A stretch of 64,000 bases of DNA from Anas platyrhynchos. Lineage: Eukaryota; Chordata; Aves; Anseriformes; Anatidae. This document shows, in pieces, positions 1 to 10,449 of the stretch. Positions within the stretch are counted from its first letter, which is position 1. Each line of letters begins with the position of its first letter. A program made the translations under genes and the position numbers. The notes beneath the pieces were generated by a model, which saw nothing but the letters and a program-made list of their open reading frames with translations, did not search any database and was not told the origin of the DNA. The stretch covers positions 44,228,501 through 44,292,500 of the forward strand of contig NC_092587.1 in assembly GCF_047663525.1 (NCBI RefSeq), read 5' to 3'.

Positions 1-2955
1 GCATCAGAATTATGATTTTTTTATGTATATCTGTAGATGCAAGACAGGTTTTTCCCTACCACCTCTTTTACTTTTTTTCAATACTGGCACAAAAAAACAC
101 ACCAGGCAGGCATCTTCAACAAGCCCTTGCTGAGCAACAGCAGGTCAAAACCCCACCTCAGGCAAATGCCAACCAGAATGCTAGAGTTCTTATTTTATGG
201 CAGTCATTAAAAACTTCAGAAGATACATTAAAAACTTCAGAGAGCAAGGGGATAGGGACAATAAGACTGACCCATAATCCATGTATTTAATATTCTGTTT
301 ATGAATATTAAGTGGTTTTGAAGAGAGAAAGAATGAACAAGACAGTATTCTGGGGTGGTGAAGCCTACACACATCTCAGGGGTGAATTTCTTCTTTCTGT
401 CTTATAATACCTCTCGGACATGTTCTGGCTCCAGAGCATAATGTTCAACAAAGACAATACAGTAGTACTGTGCCAGGACTTTTACTTATCCAGTTTCTTT
501 CAACAAGGCCAGCTGGACTTGTCATGTAAATAAACATTAAAAAAAAAAAAAAAGTAAGGATTTAAATAGAAGGATGTTATAAGAGGAAAATAATTTATAA
601 TATAATCTGTGAAACACCACACTAATTTTATTTTTGTAATATTTTTAATTAATAAAAACCCTGTGCAATAACACCTAAGAAATGGTATGTTTGATGACAG
701 CTCTTTTCCCTTTTTGATCTCTTAGTGGGCTAGTCAAGTACTATAGCCAGTTGATAGCTGAACTCTGCAAGTAGATACTCACTTCATCTCAAGTATTCAT
801 CCTAGACACATAACTAAATTGGCAGCTTTCTCTGAAGTTAGAATGGCCCATAAACTATAGAGGAATTCATTTTATTTCTTCACGGTACTGTAATTTCTTT
901 GAGGGGGAGCTAAAAGACACTTTCAAGGAATAGAGCAATATGGTCACTGCCTATCCAACAACACACTGCTGTTGTCAGAGTCTCAGATGAAACAGGCTGG
1001 AAAAGGAGAGGAACAGTTCTATGAGACCCAATCCAATGCTCCTTAAAAAAATCATACTTAACATTTATTTAAAAAAAAAAAAGTTTTTATTTCAGTGGGA
1101 TAAGTGATTTCACCATTTCAAACAAAGTACAATGTTTACCCCTCTTACCAGTCTTTGCAAGGAGATCAGCAACAGAAGGCTGGCCAGCAGATGTACTGAC
1201 ATCCTAGAGTCCACCCAAGACATTATAAAGAACGTTGAGCTGAAGCAGAGAACACCTGCATCTGTTTCTTTTCCTTTTTTCTTGAATTCTGAAGTTTCTA
1301 ATTTGCACTCACATTTTTGTGACAATTCTTCAACCAAAGATTGTTTGGTAGATTCTTAAAGCAATTCAGAGGTCATTAATCAATCTACACAGGTAAAAGT
1401 GGAGCCATAATCCATAGGAAAGGGCCTAGAAGCATTGAGACCTTATGAGTTGTTTCTTCACTCCAACTTTAGTTGGTGTAGATGTCCTTTGCCTTGATAT
1501 TGCTTTTAATTCTAAGGTATCTTGCACTCTTGTTCTTGCAAAGAGGAAGAAAACTCTGACTTGGATAAGTCTAAGGGAGTTCTTTCCTGAGGACTGTATG
1601 TGAAGATGAGGTGGAGAGTACTCCCTTCCTAAGAGCTTAAAAAGTCCCCTTAATGAAGTGCTGAGCTCTGATAAAGCCAACACAGAAATACATGGTAGGT
1701 TGGGATCCCATCTGGAAGCAGAGATAACATAACTGTCACACTCCTCCTTAGTTCCTCCCAGTTCCTAATAGTGTGCTACCAATCCTCCATTCGTATCACT
1801 ACAGAGTGGCCCCTTGTTGAACTGTTTAAATGGATATACTCAGAATAAGGGCATAAATCCATATTCTACACCAAGACTAATCCCTCTCTACTGGCCACTT
1901 TCCAGTTATTCTTCCAATCAAAGGGCAACGAGCTACTCACATGCAAAGACCCATGGCCTCTGACAATATTTCTGCACAGAAAAACAGCAAAAAGGAGTCA
2001 TCAGGGCCTCATTCTGTGACACAGAGCATTGAAGCTTGCTTTTCATTACCTGCTAGTGATAGGTTGGTCAGAGAGATTTTGAAGAGGGGCACCTGCAGTC
2101 ATAGTGTGATTCCATGGGAAAGGCAGCACCTGTGCAGCTGCTTGTTTTCTGTGGACAGAGAGCATTTGCTGAAATAGCATGAGGGATGACAGAAAGGTCT
2201 CATACTGGGTTGCCTAAACATGATCTATAACACTGCACTAACTGATTCTGATTCTGAGTGAGTGACAGTATCTGCAGCCACTGGTGACATACAATGACAT
2301 GAAAGATGATGCAAAAGTTGAACATGAAGGATGATACAAAGAGAGAAACTCAGCCTATCCACTTCTCCTTGGAATTGCCCCATCACTTTGGGCTGTACTT
2401 CAGAAAGCAGTTCTTCAACTGGCAAAGTGAGTGCAGAGAAAGGGTTGTGAATTTATTCAGAGGAACCTCCTCTCTTGTTTATGTAGAGATAAAAAATAGC
2501 TAACAACTGTGAAAGGCTCCAGTGGTAAATTCAGTCAGGAAAAACAGCCACTCTAGAATGTGAGAGTTGCTATCAGTCCAAATGGATATAATTCAGTTGC
2601 AGATCATGTCTCTTGACTTTTTTTTTTTCCTGTCCTTTTAGCATATGATGCATTATGAAGTGAATGAGGAAGGAAACCCACTCACTGGCTTTGCATTTTA
2701 AAATCCTTCAAAAGTAACGTAGGGTACTGTCTCATGACCATAAATACAATGGCCATAAGATGGCAGCAGAGGATGTGTAATGGCATTTAAATGTACCTTG
2801 AGCAGGTGAAAATCGAGTTCCTTCAATCCAGCATTATATTTGTAATCTGAATTGTACACTCAGCTCTCCAAAGGCCATTCTGACTTCAGCCTATATAAAG
2901 ATCTGGTGACACAGAACAGATTACAGGACCAAGGCCTTAATGTTCGCCTTCCCAG

Positions 2956-2987
2956 AATAAATAAATAAATAGATAGATAGATAAATA
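2956..2987 (+). repeat. (ATAA)n/(ATAG)n microsatellite
   Basis: A compound tetranucleotide run: three ATAA units, then three ATAG units, then ATAA, in the AT-rich left flank. Confidence 0.85.
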
Positions 2988-3140
2988 TCAACAGGAAGAT
3001 ACAAATATAAAACAGAAAGATGCAAATACACACAGGATAATTTTAACAAACAAAACTATACAAAAACAACGAGCCCTAACATTAGTACAGCAGATATTAA
3101 GAGCTCATTAATCTCTACTAATCTTCCTGATGAAAATTTT

Positions 3141-3332
3141 CACAGAATTACAGAATTTCTAGGTTGAAAGAGACCTCAAGATCATCGAGTCCAACCTCTG
3201 ACCTAACGCTAACAGTCCCCACTAAACCATATCCCTAAGCTCTACATCTAAACGTCTTTTAAAGACTTCCAGGGATGGTGACTCCACCACTTCCCTGGGC
3301 AGCCTGTTCCAGTGTCTAACACTGCTTTCAAT
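3141..3332 (-). mobile_element. CR1 LINE 3' end fragment
   Basis: Reverse complement of the CR1 3' end. It holds the last part of ORF2 (the stretch for the GRLPR-like and [14 protein letters not shown]-like region), the 3' UTR and octamer tail remnants. It is closely similar to the 3' end of the element at 36283-37370, differing at scattered positions, so both belong to the same or a sister subfamily. Confidence 0.9.
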
Positions 3333-4074
3333 GAGCACTTTGTTCATTTTTAATAGATGTCATTCAGAGTTGAGTCTTGTTGTGAGCAGTGAAGCTCCAT
3401 CAGTTTATGCTAAAAGAGGAATCAGCCTCAGGTACTTGACCGAGACAAGCAGGGGTAATTATTAATGTTTTCTCCTTGGCCAAGGTCAGTATAGCCAATG
3501 CAAGTCATGACGGCTTGCCAAATGAAGGCTGTCACACACACATCAGCACTGGGGCAAGGTCATCTAGAGAAATGCTGAACTCAGTAGATGGTGAATCAGG
3601 AAAAGCTTGGTTCTCCTCTCCCTTACTGTCAGTGTACCGGAATCGTGATCTGAACTTCAGTGTAGTCACTGCTGATTCACTTTGGAGCACAGGAGGGGAG
3701 AAGGAAGCCTCATGTATCTGGATCCTGCTCTTCAGGGTCAACAAGAGCAGTCTTTATCTTCTGGACATCTCTTTAACTGCAGATATAGGTCATACAGAGG
3801 AACAGAGAGAAGCAGCACACCAACCTGCTTTATGTAAGCAGTATTTATTGCAGTCAGTAGCTGGGAACGGCTGCACCAGATTACATGGAAACAGAGAGAT
3901 TTGGTCTTCCTCAGTCTCCTGTGGTTCAGCAGTCCCTATTGTTGCAGATGGGATCTGCCATCTACCTCTCAGGGAATGCAAGATGACAGACCACGTCAAG
4001 AGAAGCTGTGCAGAAAGTTGCTGACATGCAATATTCATACTGGGAGACAGAACAAGTAGTGCAGATGGAAGACT

Positions 4075-4130
4075 ATATATATATGCACATGTATATGTTA
4101 TATATGTATATACATCAGAGAGAGAGAGAT
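4075..4130 (+). repeat. TA/TG/GA dinucleotide-rich stretch
   Basis: A degenerate TATA and TGTATA run followed by (GA)n. It lies just downstream of the proposed 3' end of the osteocalcin-type gene. Confidence 0.8.
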
Positions 4131-4187
4131 ACAAACTGCCTTGTATAAACAAAATGTTGGCCCAACTTCAATCCACTATTGAAATGC

Positions 4188-4199
4188 TTTATTTTTATT
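4188..4199 (-). terminator. Probable polyadenylation signals of the osteocalcin-type gene
   Basis: Two AATAAA hexamers lie almost end to end on the minus strand (reading AATAAAAATAAA). They are the first such signals downstream of the stop codon that I found, and would give a 3' UTR of about 600 bases. Confidence 0.45.
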
Positions 4200-4799
4200 T
4201 CATAAAGTTTATTTTTTGTTGTTTATTTGTTTCTTTTGAGAGCTCTTTTAACACATTTAGATTCAAGCATCAATGCTAAAGCATCAGAGGAACAGATTTG
4301 TTGTTTCTGCTTGGGTATATCCAGTTTCACTGGAAATCAGTTGTAGCAAAAACAAGAAGAGATTTCCAATTCACTTTTCATGGTCATTGATTGTAGCATA
4401 CAAATGGAAAGGCTCATCCAAAAGGACTCCTCAAACACACTTTTTCAGATTTAAACATTGATGCAATACAGGCAGATTTTGTGACAGAATAATCAGAGCA
4501 GTGTACTGAGACACGATTTCTGGCTATGTAAGAGCATTTACAAGGGAAACAGGTAAGACAGTCTTCTCAACAGTGAAAATACCATGAAAGTCAATTGAAT
4601 AGAAACATTTTTCATGAAAGCAATAAAGATAATGCAACCTAGAGAAGTGGGATAACTATTGCCTTGTTTTTTTCAGCTGGCTAGGAAGACAATTGAAGAA
4701 GGTCCCAGTCTATCTTCCCTCCTTCCCACCCACAACCTTCTTCCTGCTGAGAGGTTCAGAGTGGTCCTAAGCCAGATGAACAAAGTGATCATCCCATCC

Positions 4800-4929
4800 T
4801 TAGTATCTCCCAAAGAAATGGTTGTAGGCCATGAAAAATCCTATTTGGTCAGACAGATAATCACAAGGAGGGTAGCTTTCACAACGCTCATGCATCTGCT
4901 CCATTGGGGTTTTGTAATGCATAAAGTAC
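4800..4929 (-). CDS. Osteocalcin-type gene, coding exon 4 (Gla domain)
   Basis: The acceptor is TCTGTCCACTCCAG; the exon enters in phase 2 and ends at TAA (4800-4802). It encodes 42 complete residues, including PMEQMHERCE aligned with PLEPRREVCE of human osteocalcin, then SYPPCD and a C-terminal helix rich in Phe and Tyr ending GRY. This exon alone identifies the family. Confidence 0.93.
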
Positions 4930-7900
4930 CTGGAGTGGACAGAGAGAAAGATGCTGTTCTGCATATTCAGTCAATGGAGTTGGAGAGGTTTCATAGCCCC
5001 ATACCAGCAGGAGAAGAGTGATTCCCCAGGGTACTTCTCATTGTGAGTTAGATACCTACTTACATGGGGATAGACCTCCTTGAGAAATGCTGAGGGAAGT
5101 TGGAATTGAACCCATCTTAAAGCAACAGCTCTTGAAGTTTTATCAGGAAATGAGACCATAGAAGCAATTAGTATTTTTTTGTTTGGTTGTTTTTTGGCCC
5201 CAACCTCATTCCTCAGCTATCTGGCAATTTATTTTTTTATTATTATTATTAAAAAAAAAAAAAAAAAAAAAAAAGTTATTATTTATTTTATAATTAATTT
5301 GTTTTATTATTTCTTTTTTACCTTTATTTGTGCCCAGTTTCTGCTCATTTTCCCACTAGATACTCTTTTCCCTTAGTATAAGCAGTTTTCCCTCATCATC
5401 CTCACTTCTATTGTAGACAGCAACCCTTTCCCCTCACAGTTCTTGTCCTGCCATACTGAGCAAGCCCAAATTTTTTAGTCTCAGCTACACAGTAGTTTCT
5501 TGTAGCAGAAGCTACTTTTATGATGACCCACCTGTAAGGGGGCGGTCAGTGTAGTCAGCAGAGTTGCTACTTCTGAATTTCTTTTTTTTTTTTAATCATT
5601 CCAGGTTTCAACATCATTCAGTTCCCCTGCTACCATACACTGATCCTCTTCTCTACAGATGGGACCTCCCACTTTTCTATCATCTAAAAACTACATCATC
5701 TTTCCAGTCCAAGACAGATCAAATAATAATTCTTTTTGACACGGGCCTACATGAGACAGCAGCTTAACAACTTCTAGGAAACATGTGAAGAATATTCTTG
5801 GATGAGCTCAAATTTCTCCAAGTGTTTATATCCAGGATTTCTCCAAATCTTTGTGCCTAGAATTTCTGCACAAATGGATATAGGACCTGCAGCTTCAGAT
5901 TTAGCTTAATCACTACAACAGAGCTGTGCTTCTTTTGTATGGAGGTAGAGGTAGTGACCAGGACTCTGTGATGCTCATTATCCTGGAATTTGGATCTAAT
6001 GTCCCTGTAGGTTTAAGCAGCTTCTAACTTGTACCCTGTTGTCCCCATGGCTAGCCCAGAAAGCTAGTACTGTCCTCCATGGGAAGGAATAACAAAGTCT
6101 AGCTATAAGCTCCCAAAAGGATATTTATGAGAAAGGGGAAAAAAAAAAAAAAAAAAAAAAAAAAAGCCATTTATCTATCACTGTCGGTCTCTTAATACTT
6201 TTTTGTTTCTATACATGATGTGTAGATGTGTGGCAAATGATGAATACTTTGCCATGGCCCCCCACCTTCCCACCCCCTCTTCAGAACAGGTCCAGAGTCC
6301 AGCTCTCAGCCTGACTCATGCATCATTACCGTTCGTAAAAGTCAGATCTCTTCTGCCTCTTCACAAAGGCATTGGCAACTTCCTTTTTAATCTTGATGCC
6401 TACCAAGAGAGAATGCAGCAGGTTAGAGATGCAGGACCATTGACTACAGAAATCAGAGATCAGTCTACACTTTGAAAATGGACTGTTTTATTTCTTCATA
6501 AGGAGGTAACTTCTGCAGCCAGTCCTACCTGCCCTACCCCACTGTCTACTCCAAGATTTGACAAGTGGGCTCACTCTTCACCCCAACCTGCCTGTCTACA
6601 TGGAACAAGGGCTCTTCTGTCTTAAACTTCATTCCCTTATCATGTAGCATAATATCATAGAATCATACAATTATTTAGGTTGGAAAAGATCTCTAAGATC
6701 ACCTAATTCAACCTTTATATGAGTCCATAGCAAATTTACAGAAGTCAAATTCATGACAGAATAAGATATGAATAAGGAGAAAATGAAGGGAATGGCATCC
6801 TGTCTCCCTAGTGCAGCTAACTTCAGTCTTGGCTTGCTTTCTATAACCTGCCTCAGACCGAGTGATGTGGGACAGGAGGCACCAGACCTTGAAATACCTG
6901 TAATTAGCCATAAGCTACAAACAGCACATGGAACTGCTGATGCTCACATGTGCACAGTTCCATGGAAAGTGAAAGGTATGAAATAACAAAAGTAAATGTT
7001 ACACCGGGAGAAATACACCCAGGACATGCACATCCCAGTGTTCGGGCACCTGGAGAACATGAGAGGTCTTTTTGCCATGTCAGCATTCACCCCTGGTCTC
7101 TACTAACACACCTTGTCAGCACAAATTTCTTATTTGCCTCCTTGGATTTGTGGCTGTGCAAACAAAGGAGGGTTGTGGAGCACCCCACAAGCAGGAGCTA
7201 AAGCCACCTCACTGTCCCCAGCCAGGACTGAGCACAGCACAGCCTCTCTCTGTCAGATGGGCCCACAACCGCAGAGGTGTGCGTGAATGCTGGCACACTG
7301 GCAACTCCAGCAGCTGCACACCAGCATGTTTCAGCAGAGAAACTGGGAAACTATCAGTGTCACTGAGGGAGTGCAATTTCTAAGAGACGGTGGATTTTGT
7401 GCCCTTCCAACACTGTGGGATGTTTGTTTCTGCTTAGCTGGTGAGACGTGTCCCCTCACCAGCACGCTGGGTTTACTCAGGATCCAAATATTGACTGCAC
7501 AGAAACTACCAATTAATGACTTGTCAGAAATCACCGCCTTTCCCTGAACACTCTTTTTGTGTGTGCTTTTTTTTTCTCTCTTTCCCAAATGATGTTTTTA
7601 TTGGCTCACTGGAGAAATACCAGCTTTCATGCTCACCAGCAGCAATGTTATCCTTCAAGGTGTAAAAAAGGAGGGACAGAGAAGATCAAGGGGGATTTTC
7701 CATGCAGATTTCTGTCAGGATCAGCTTGCCGTGAAACCTGTGGACATCCCAAGGCATGCAAATCTCCATGTACTAGGCAACCTGACAGAGGAGGGACTAC
7801 AATCCTCAGCTGCAGCCAAATAAGGGACTTGCTTTCAGGTATTAAACCTTTCTTCTCTGTGATCCTACGCACTAGCCTGGCTGAGCAGCAGATCCCCCAA

Positions 7901-10345
7901 AAAACAGTGCTTGGAAACCCTCGGACAGGTTCTGATCTCTTGAGAGGCTGGGGACACAGCAGTCCCTTTGGAGGGGTCCCTGAGGGCAGATCAGAGAAGC
8001 AGGGAGACCAGTCATATTACTCCATCCACATCACCCTGTGTCATGGAGGGGAGGTGCAACCAGCCTCTAACAACCTGCAGGGCTCATGTCTTGCCTCAAG
8101 GGTTGTGGAGATAGAGGCTATGGTTCTAGCACAGCCAGAGTGATATTCCCTTGCCAGTACAGCGAGGCTGACCCCTCTTGTGCCTCCCGCCCCATGGCTG
8201 TGAAAGGCAGCCCCTCCATTTGCTGCACGTGCTCCTGCACCTCAGGGGTGGCGGTACTGAGGGAGCAGAAGGGGAGCAATTAGAGGGAGTCAACATAGTT
8301 CTTGTTCATCCCTTCAACTCATCAAAGGGAAGAAGAGAGGTGGATGCAGGGGAATGGAGCTAAGACTCATTACAACAATATACTCACTGGCAGCGCTGGG
8401 AGGTCCTGAGGGGTCTTCGGGATCTGTAAGACAGACAGACAGGAGAGTTTGCATGTGACATCTGCTCTTCTGGTCCACTCTCTACCTGAATCCCTCTTTC
8501 TATTGAATGGATCCAGCTCCCCCCTTTTCCAGAAGGTCTGTCCTTCCCAGAAAGAGTTTTATCAACATCCAAAATTCAGGGATGTATTTCTCCACCACAA
8601 AATTCACTCATTATGCCTGGATTCATTTAAATTCAACTTCTCTAAACAAGGTCAAATGACACAATAACCATACAACTACTGTGGAAGCTGGAGGAAGACC
8701 TTCTTTTTTCTTCCTCCCTACCCTTGCTAAGAGCAGAGACAGTTGGAGCTCAGGGACCATTTGAGCAAAATCCCAGATTTGGACAGAATCAGAAGATAGC
8801 TGAGCATCTCCTCTCTCTTTTGAAAGAGTGCTTTCCCTGACTCTAGGAAGAAATCACAAGCTGTTAATAGGGAAGAGAAATAGAGGTGAAAATTAAGAAA
8901 AACTCTACCCTCACAGCTTTGCAGCCTAGGGTTGGAGTATCTGGCTCACCAATGACCTCCTTCCCTCTCCCCTAAACAACAATAGATTTACACAATGTAT
9001 TTCTGTTTTCATTTCTAAAGTTAATTTTTAATGCTGTCTGCAAAAACCCAAGCAACACGTCATCTAAGAGAAATGTTAGGTCTCCTCTTCATCTTGGCTT
9101 TCCCACACTGGACTGTTTCACAATTATTTTTTTTCTTCCGGTCTTTAACCATATTTTTCTTCAACAGTGTTTGTTCCATCCAAGTCACCAGCTCCTTGGC
9201 ATAAGCATACTCATGGGCAGAAAGAGGACTGTGGAGACCAAAAAATAACAACTCTGCTTAAACAAAGACTTTGTGAGAAGGGATGTGTGTAGTTCTATTT
9301 TTAAGCAATGTATACATTCCTTGGATTTCAAAAACAAAAATAAAAATTAGAAGTTCCTCCAAAGTTATTAAGCAATCTGGAACATAACAACTGGGAAAAC
9401 CAAAAACAAACAACAAAAAAAAAACATAGAGATACACTCAAGAGCGAGAAAGTGAACAAGAGACCGACAGAGGGAAAACACAGATCAAACAAAATACATG
9501 AAATATATTTGCCAGTATTGAATCATGTATCTGATGCCAGGGACTTAATGAAAATTAACTTTGAATGAGATAATGCAGGCAAAAACAGGGCCCCTTCCTA
9601 CTTGGCTTCTCTTTTCCTGCTGTCAGGAGAAAACACTTGCTGTTCCTGATCTTTTGTCCTTTCCCTCTCTCTTCAAATAAAGAGTTGTCACTGCATTACT
9701 GTCTCTTGATTATAAAATCACCATGGCTAAATCACCTGTGTTTTTATTCAATGAGGTGGCTTCCAGTTTTTCTAACCATCAATACAAGGTTTTTCCCCTC
9801 CAGAGTTCTCCACATCCTACATTTTTCTTCAGGTGACGACTTGACTCAGTGCCTATCTCCACGATCCCACGGCACCCCAGTGCTGGCAGGTACTAAATCC
9901 TCCTCACTGTGATTGACACAACGCTTGCCTGCAGCTCACCCCGGGGCTGGGTTACCCAGTGACTCCAAACTGAGCATCCAGCCTACCTTTGCCAGGTCAC
10001 CTAAAAGCTTCAACATGTTAAAATAGTTGGAATTCTCTGCTGCAACGCAATGGTGCAATCCTAATTTTTTTGACCAGTGGAACAAAGCGCCCAGTAGGAG
10101 ATAAGGCTTCCTAAACCCAAGCCCTGTTTTTAATTTACAGCTGCCCCTCAGAGACCTGAGGTTGTGCAATGACCCGCGGCGCTGCCTCCCCCCAAAACCT
10201 TGAATCTCTCCCAGGGTAGAGGGAGGCTCCCTGGGGGCTGCAGCTCCAGCAGCTTTCCTAAGGAAGGCATCCTCTTACCTTTTTCACAGCAGCACAGCGC
10301 TGCCAGGGCCATAGTCAAGACGAGCAGTGCCAGCAGACTCCTCAT
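4800..10345 (-). CDS. Osteocalcin-type secreted Gla protein, tandem to MGP (4 coding exons, 100 aa)
   Basis: Coding exons are 10279-10345, 8388-8423, 6330-6399 and 4800-4929. Intron phases are 1, 1 and 2, the same as in the MGP gene upstream. Residues 1-18 form a signal peptide (MRSLLALL..., hydrophobic 4-17), followed by Cys18-20. Residues 23-52 look like a propeptide ending in the dibasic furin-type site RQKR (49-52). The mature peptide would be 53-100, 48 residues against 49 in human osteocalcin. It aligns without gaps to the osteocalcin Gla domain: Glu68, Glu72 and Glu75 sit at the three Gla positions, Cys74 and Cys80 form the disulfide pair, Asp81 follows, and CDYLSDQIGF matches CDELADHIGF of human osteocalcin. 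By family, vitamin-K-dependent carboxylation makes Gla that binds calcium and bone mineral outside the cell. It differs from MGP in having a cleavable propeptide and no basic C-terminal tail. It could be an OC3-like paralogue, but I cannot place it without a tree. Open in all four exons, with a TATA box upstream. Confidence 0.9.
5251..5274 (+). repeat. A24 homopolymer
   Basis: It follows a TTA repeat, in intron 3 of the osteocalcin-type gene, about 320 bases before exon 4 on the sense strand, where it reads as poly-T. Confidence 0.95.
6139..6165 (+). repeat. A27 homopolymer
   Basis: It lies in intron 3 of the osteocalcin-type gene, about 165 bases past the exon 3 donor. Confidence 0.95.
6330..6399 (-). 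CDS. Osteocalcin-type gene, coding exon 3 (propeptide and cleavage site)
   Basis: The acceptor is TTCTCTCTTGGTAG and the donor is CG then GTAATG, which is modest. The exon enters in phase 1 and leaves in phase 2, as MGP exon 3 does. It encodes the carboxylase-recognition stretch, then AFVKRQKR, which resembles the propeptide end of chicken osteocalcin (RRQKR), then SDFYE, the start of the mature peptide. Confidence 0.88.
6652..6715 (-). mobile_element. Old CR1 LINE 3' tail fragment
   Basis: The minus strand reads as a diverged CR1 3' end: AGGTTGAATTAGGTGATCTT, then TTCCAACCT and a GATTCTATGAT tail. It lies in intron 2 of the osteocalcin-type gene. It is more diverged than the other two copies, hence older. 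Confidence 0.75.
8388..8423 (-). CDS. Osteocalcin-type gene, coding exon 2 (36 bp micro-exon)
   Basis: The acceptor is a good pyrimidine tract ending TCTTACAG and the donor is GTGAGTA. The exon is phase 1 on both sides and encodes DPEDPSGPPSAA plus the first base of a Ser codon. A short proline- and serine-containing exon 2 also exists in osteocalcin and MGP genes; MGP exon 2 in this window is also 36 bp. This is the least certain of the four exons because so short a peptide gives little homology. Confidence 0.75.
10279..10345 (-). CDS. Osteocalcin-type gene, coding exon 1 (signal peptide)
   Basis: It starts at the ATG (CAT on the plus strand) and encodes 22 codons plus one base (phase 1). 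The donor is strong (AAAAAG then GTAAGAGG). Like MGP exon 1, it holds the signal peptide and little else, and both proteins begin Met-Arg-(Ser/Thr)-Leu. A TATA box lies about 90 bases upstream of the ATG. Confidence 0.88.
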
Positions 10346-10430
10346 GTCGTCTTTGGCTGCGCTACTCTTCCTTCACACAGAGCGTTCCTGGAGGATACCG
10401 TGGCTCTCTGGAGCTTGCTTTCAGGCAGCA

Positions 10431-10439
10431 CTTTATATT
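10431..10439 (-). promoter_or_regulatory. TATA box of the osteocalcin-type gene
   Basis: The minus strand reads AATATAAAG, about 90 bases upstream of the start codon. Transcription would begin near 10405, giving a 5' UTR of about 60 bases. I saw no clear RUNX site (ACCACA) in the next 150 bases upstream. Confidence 0.7.
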
Positions 10440-10449
10440 CTGTGATAGC

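Larger units (their letters stand above)
1..4187. other. AT-rich flank, no gene supported
   Basis: It holds the CR1 fragment at 3141, tetranucleotide repeats and short A runs (540-553, 1070-1081). In human, ART4 is the next gene after MGP in this direction, but no ART4-like exon is visible here. The short open frames show no family signature. Confidence 0.6.

Noticed and set aside
3476-4024. 182-codon open frame on the plus strand
   Set aside because: It starts at TTG, has no recognisable domain and ordinary intergenic composition.
1-4187. Expected ART4 exons on the far side of MGP
   Set aside because: Looked for ADP-ribosyltransferase motifs in both strands and saw none; the gene may lie beyond the window or be absent.
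7559-8143. 194-codon open frame on the plus strand
   Set aside because: It does not start at ATG in a good context, has no motif, and lies antisense to an intron of the osteocalcin-type gene.
8170-8256. Possible extra exon of the osteocalcin-type gene after a good acceptor (CTGCTCCCTCAG)
   Set aside because: The phase does not fit the donor of exon 2, the frame ends without Gla-like sequence, and the real exon 3 was found at 6330-6399 with correct phase and an RQKR site.
9060-9228. Possible exon after acceptor TTTGGTCTCCACAG encoding SAHEYAYAKEL
   Set aside because: It looked faintly like MGP exon 2 (SHEYL), but the open frame needs phase 2 while exon 1 ends in phase 1, and no donor restores the frame to the next exon.
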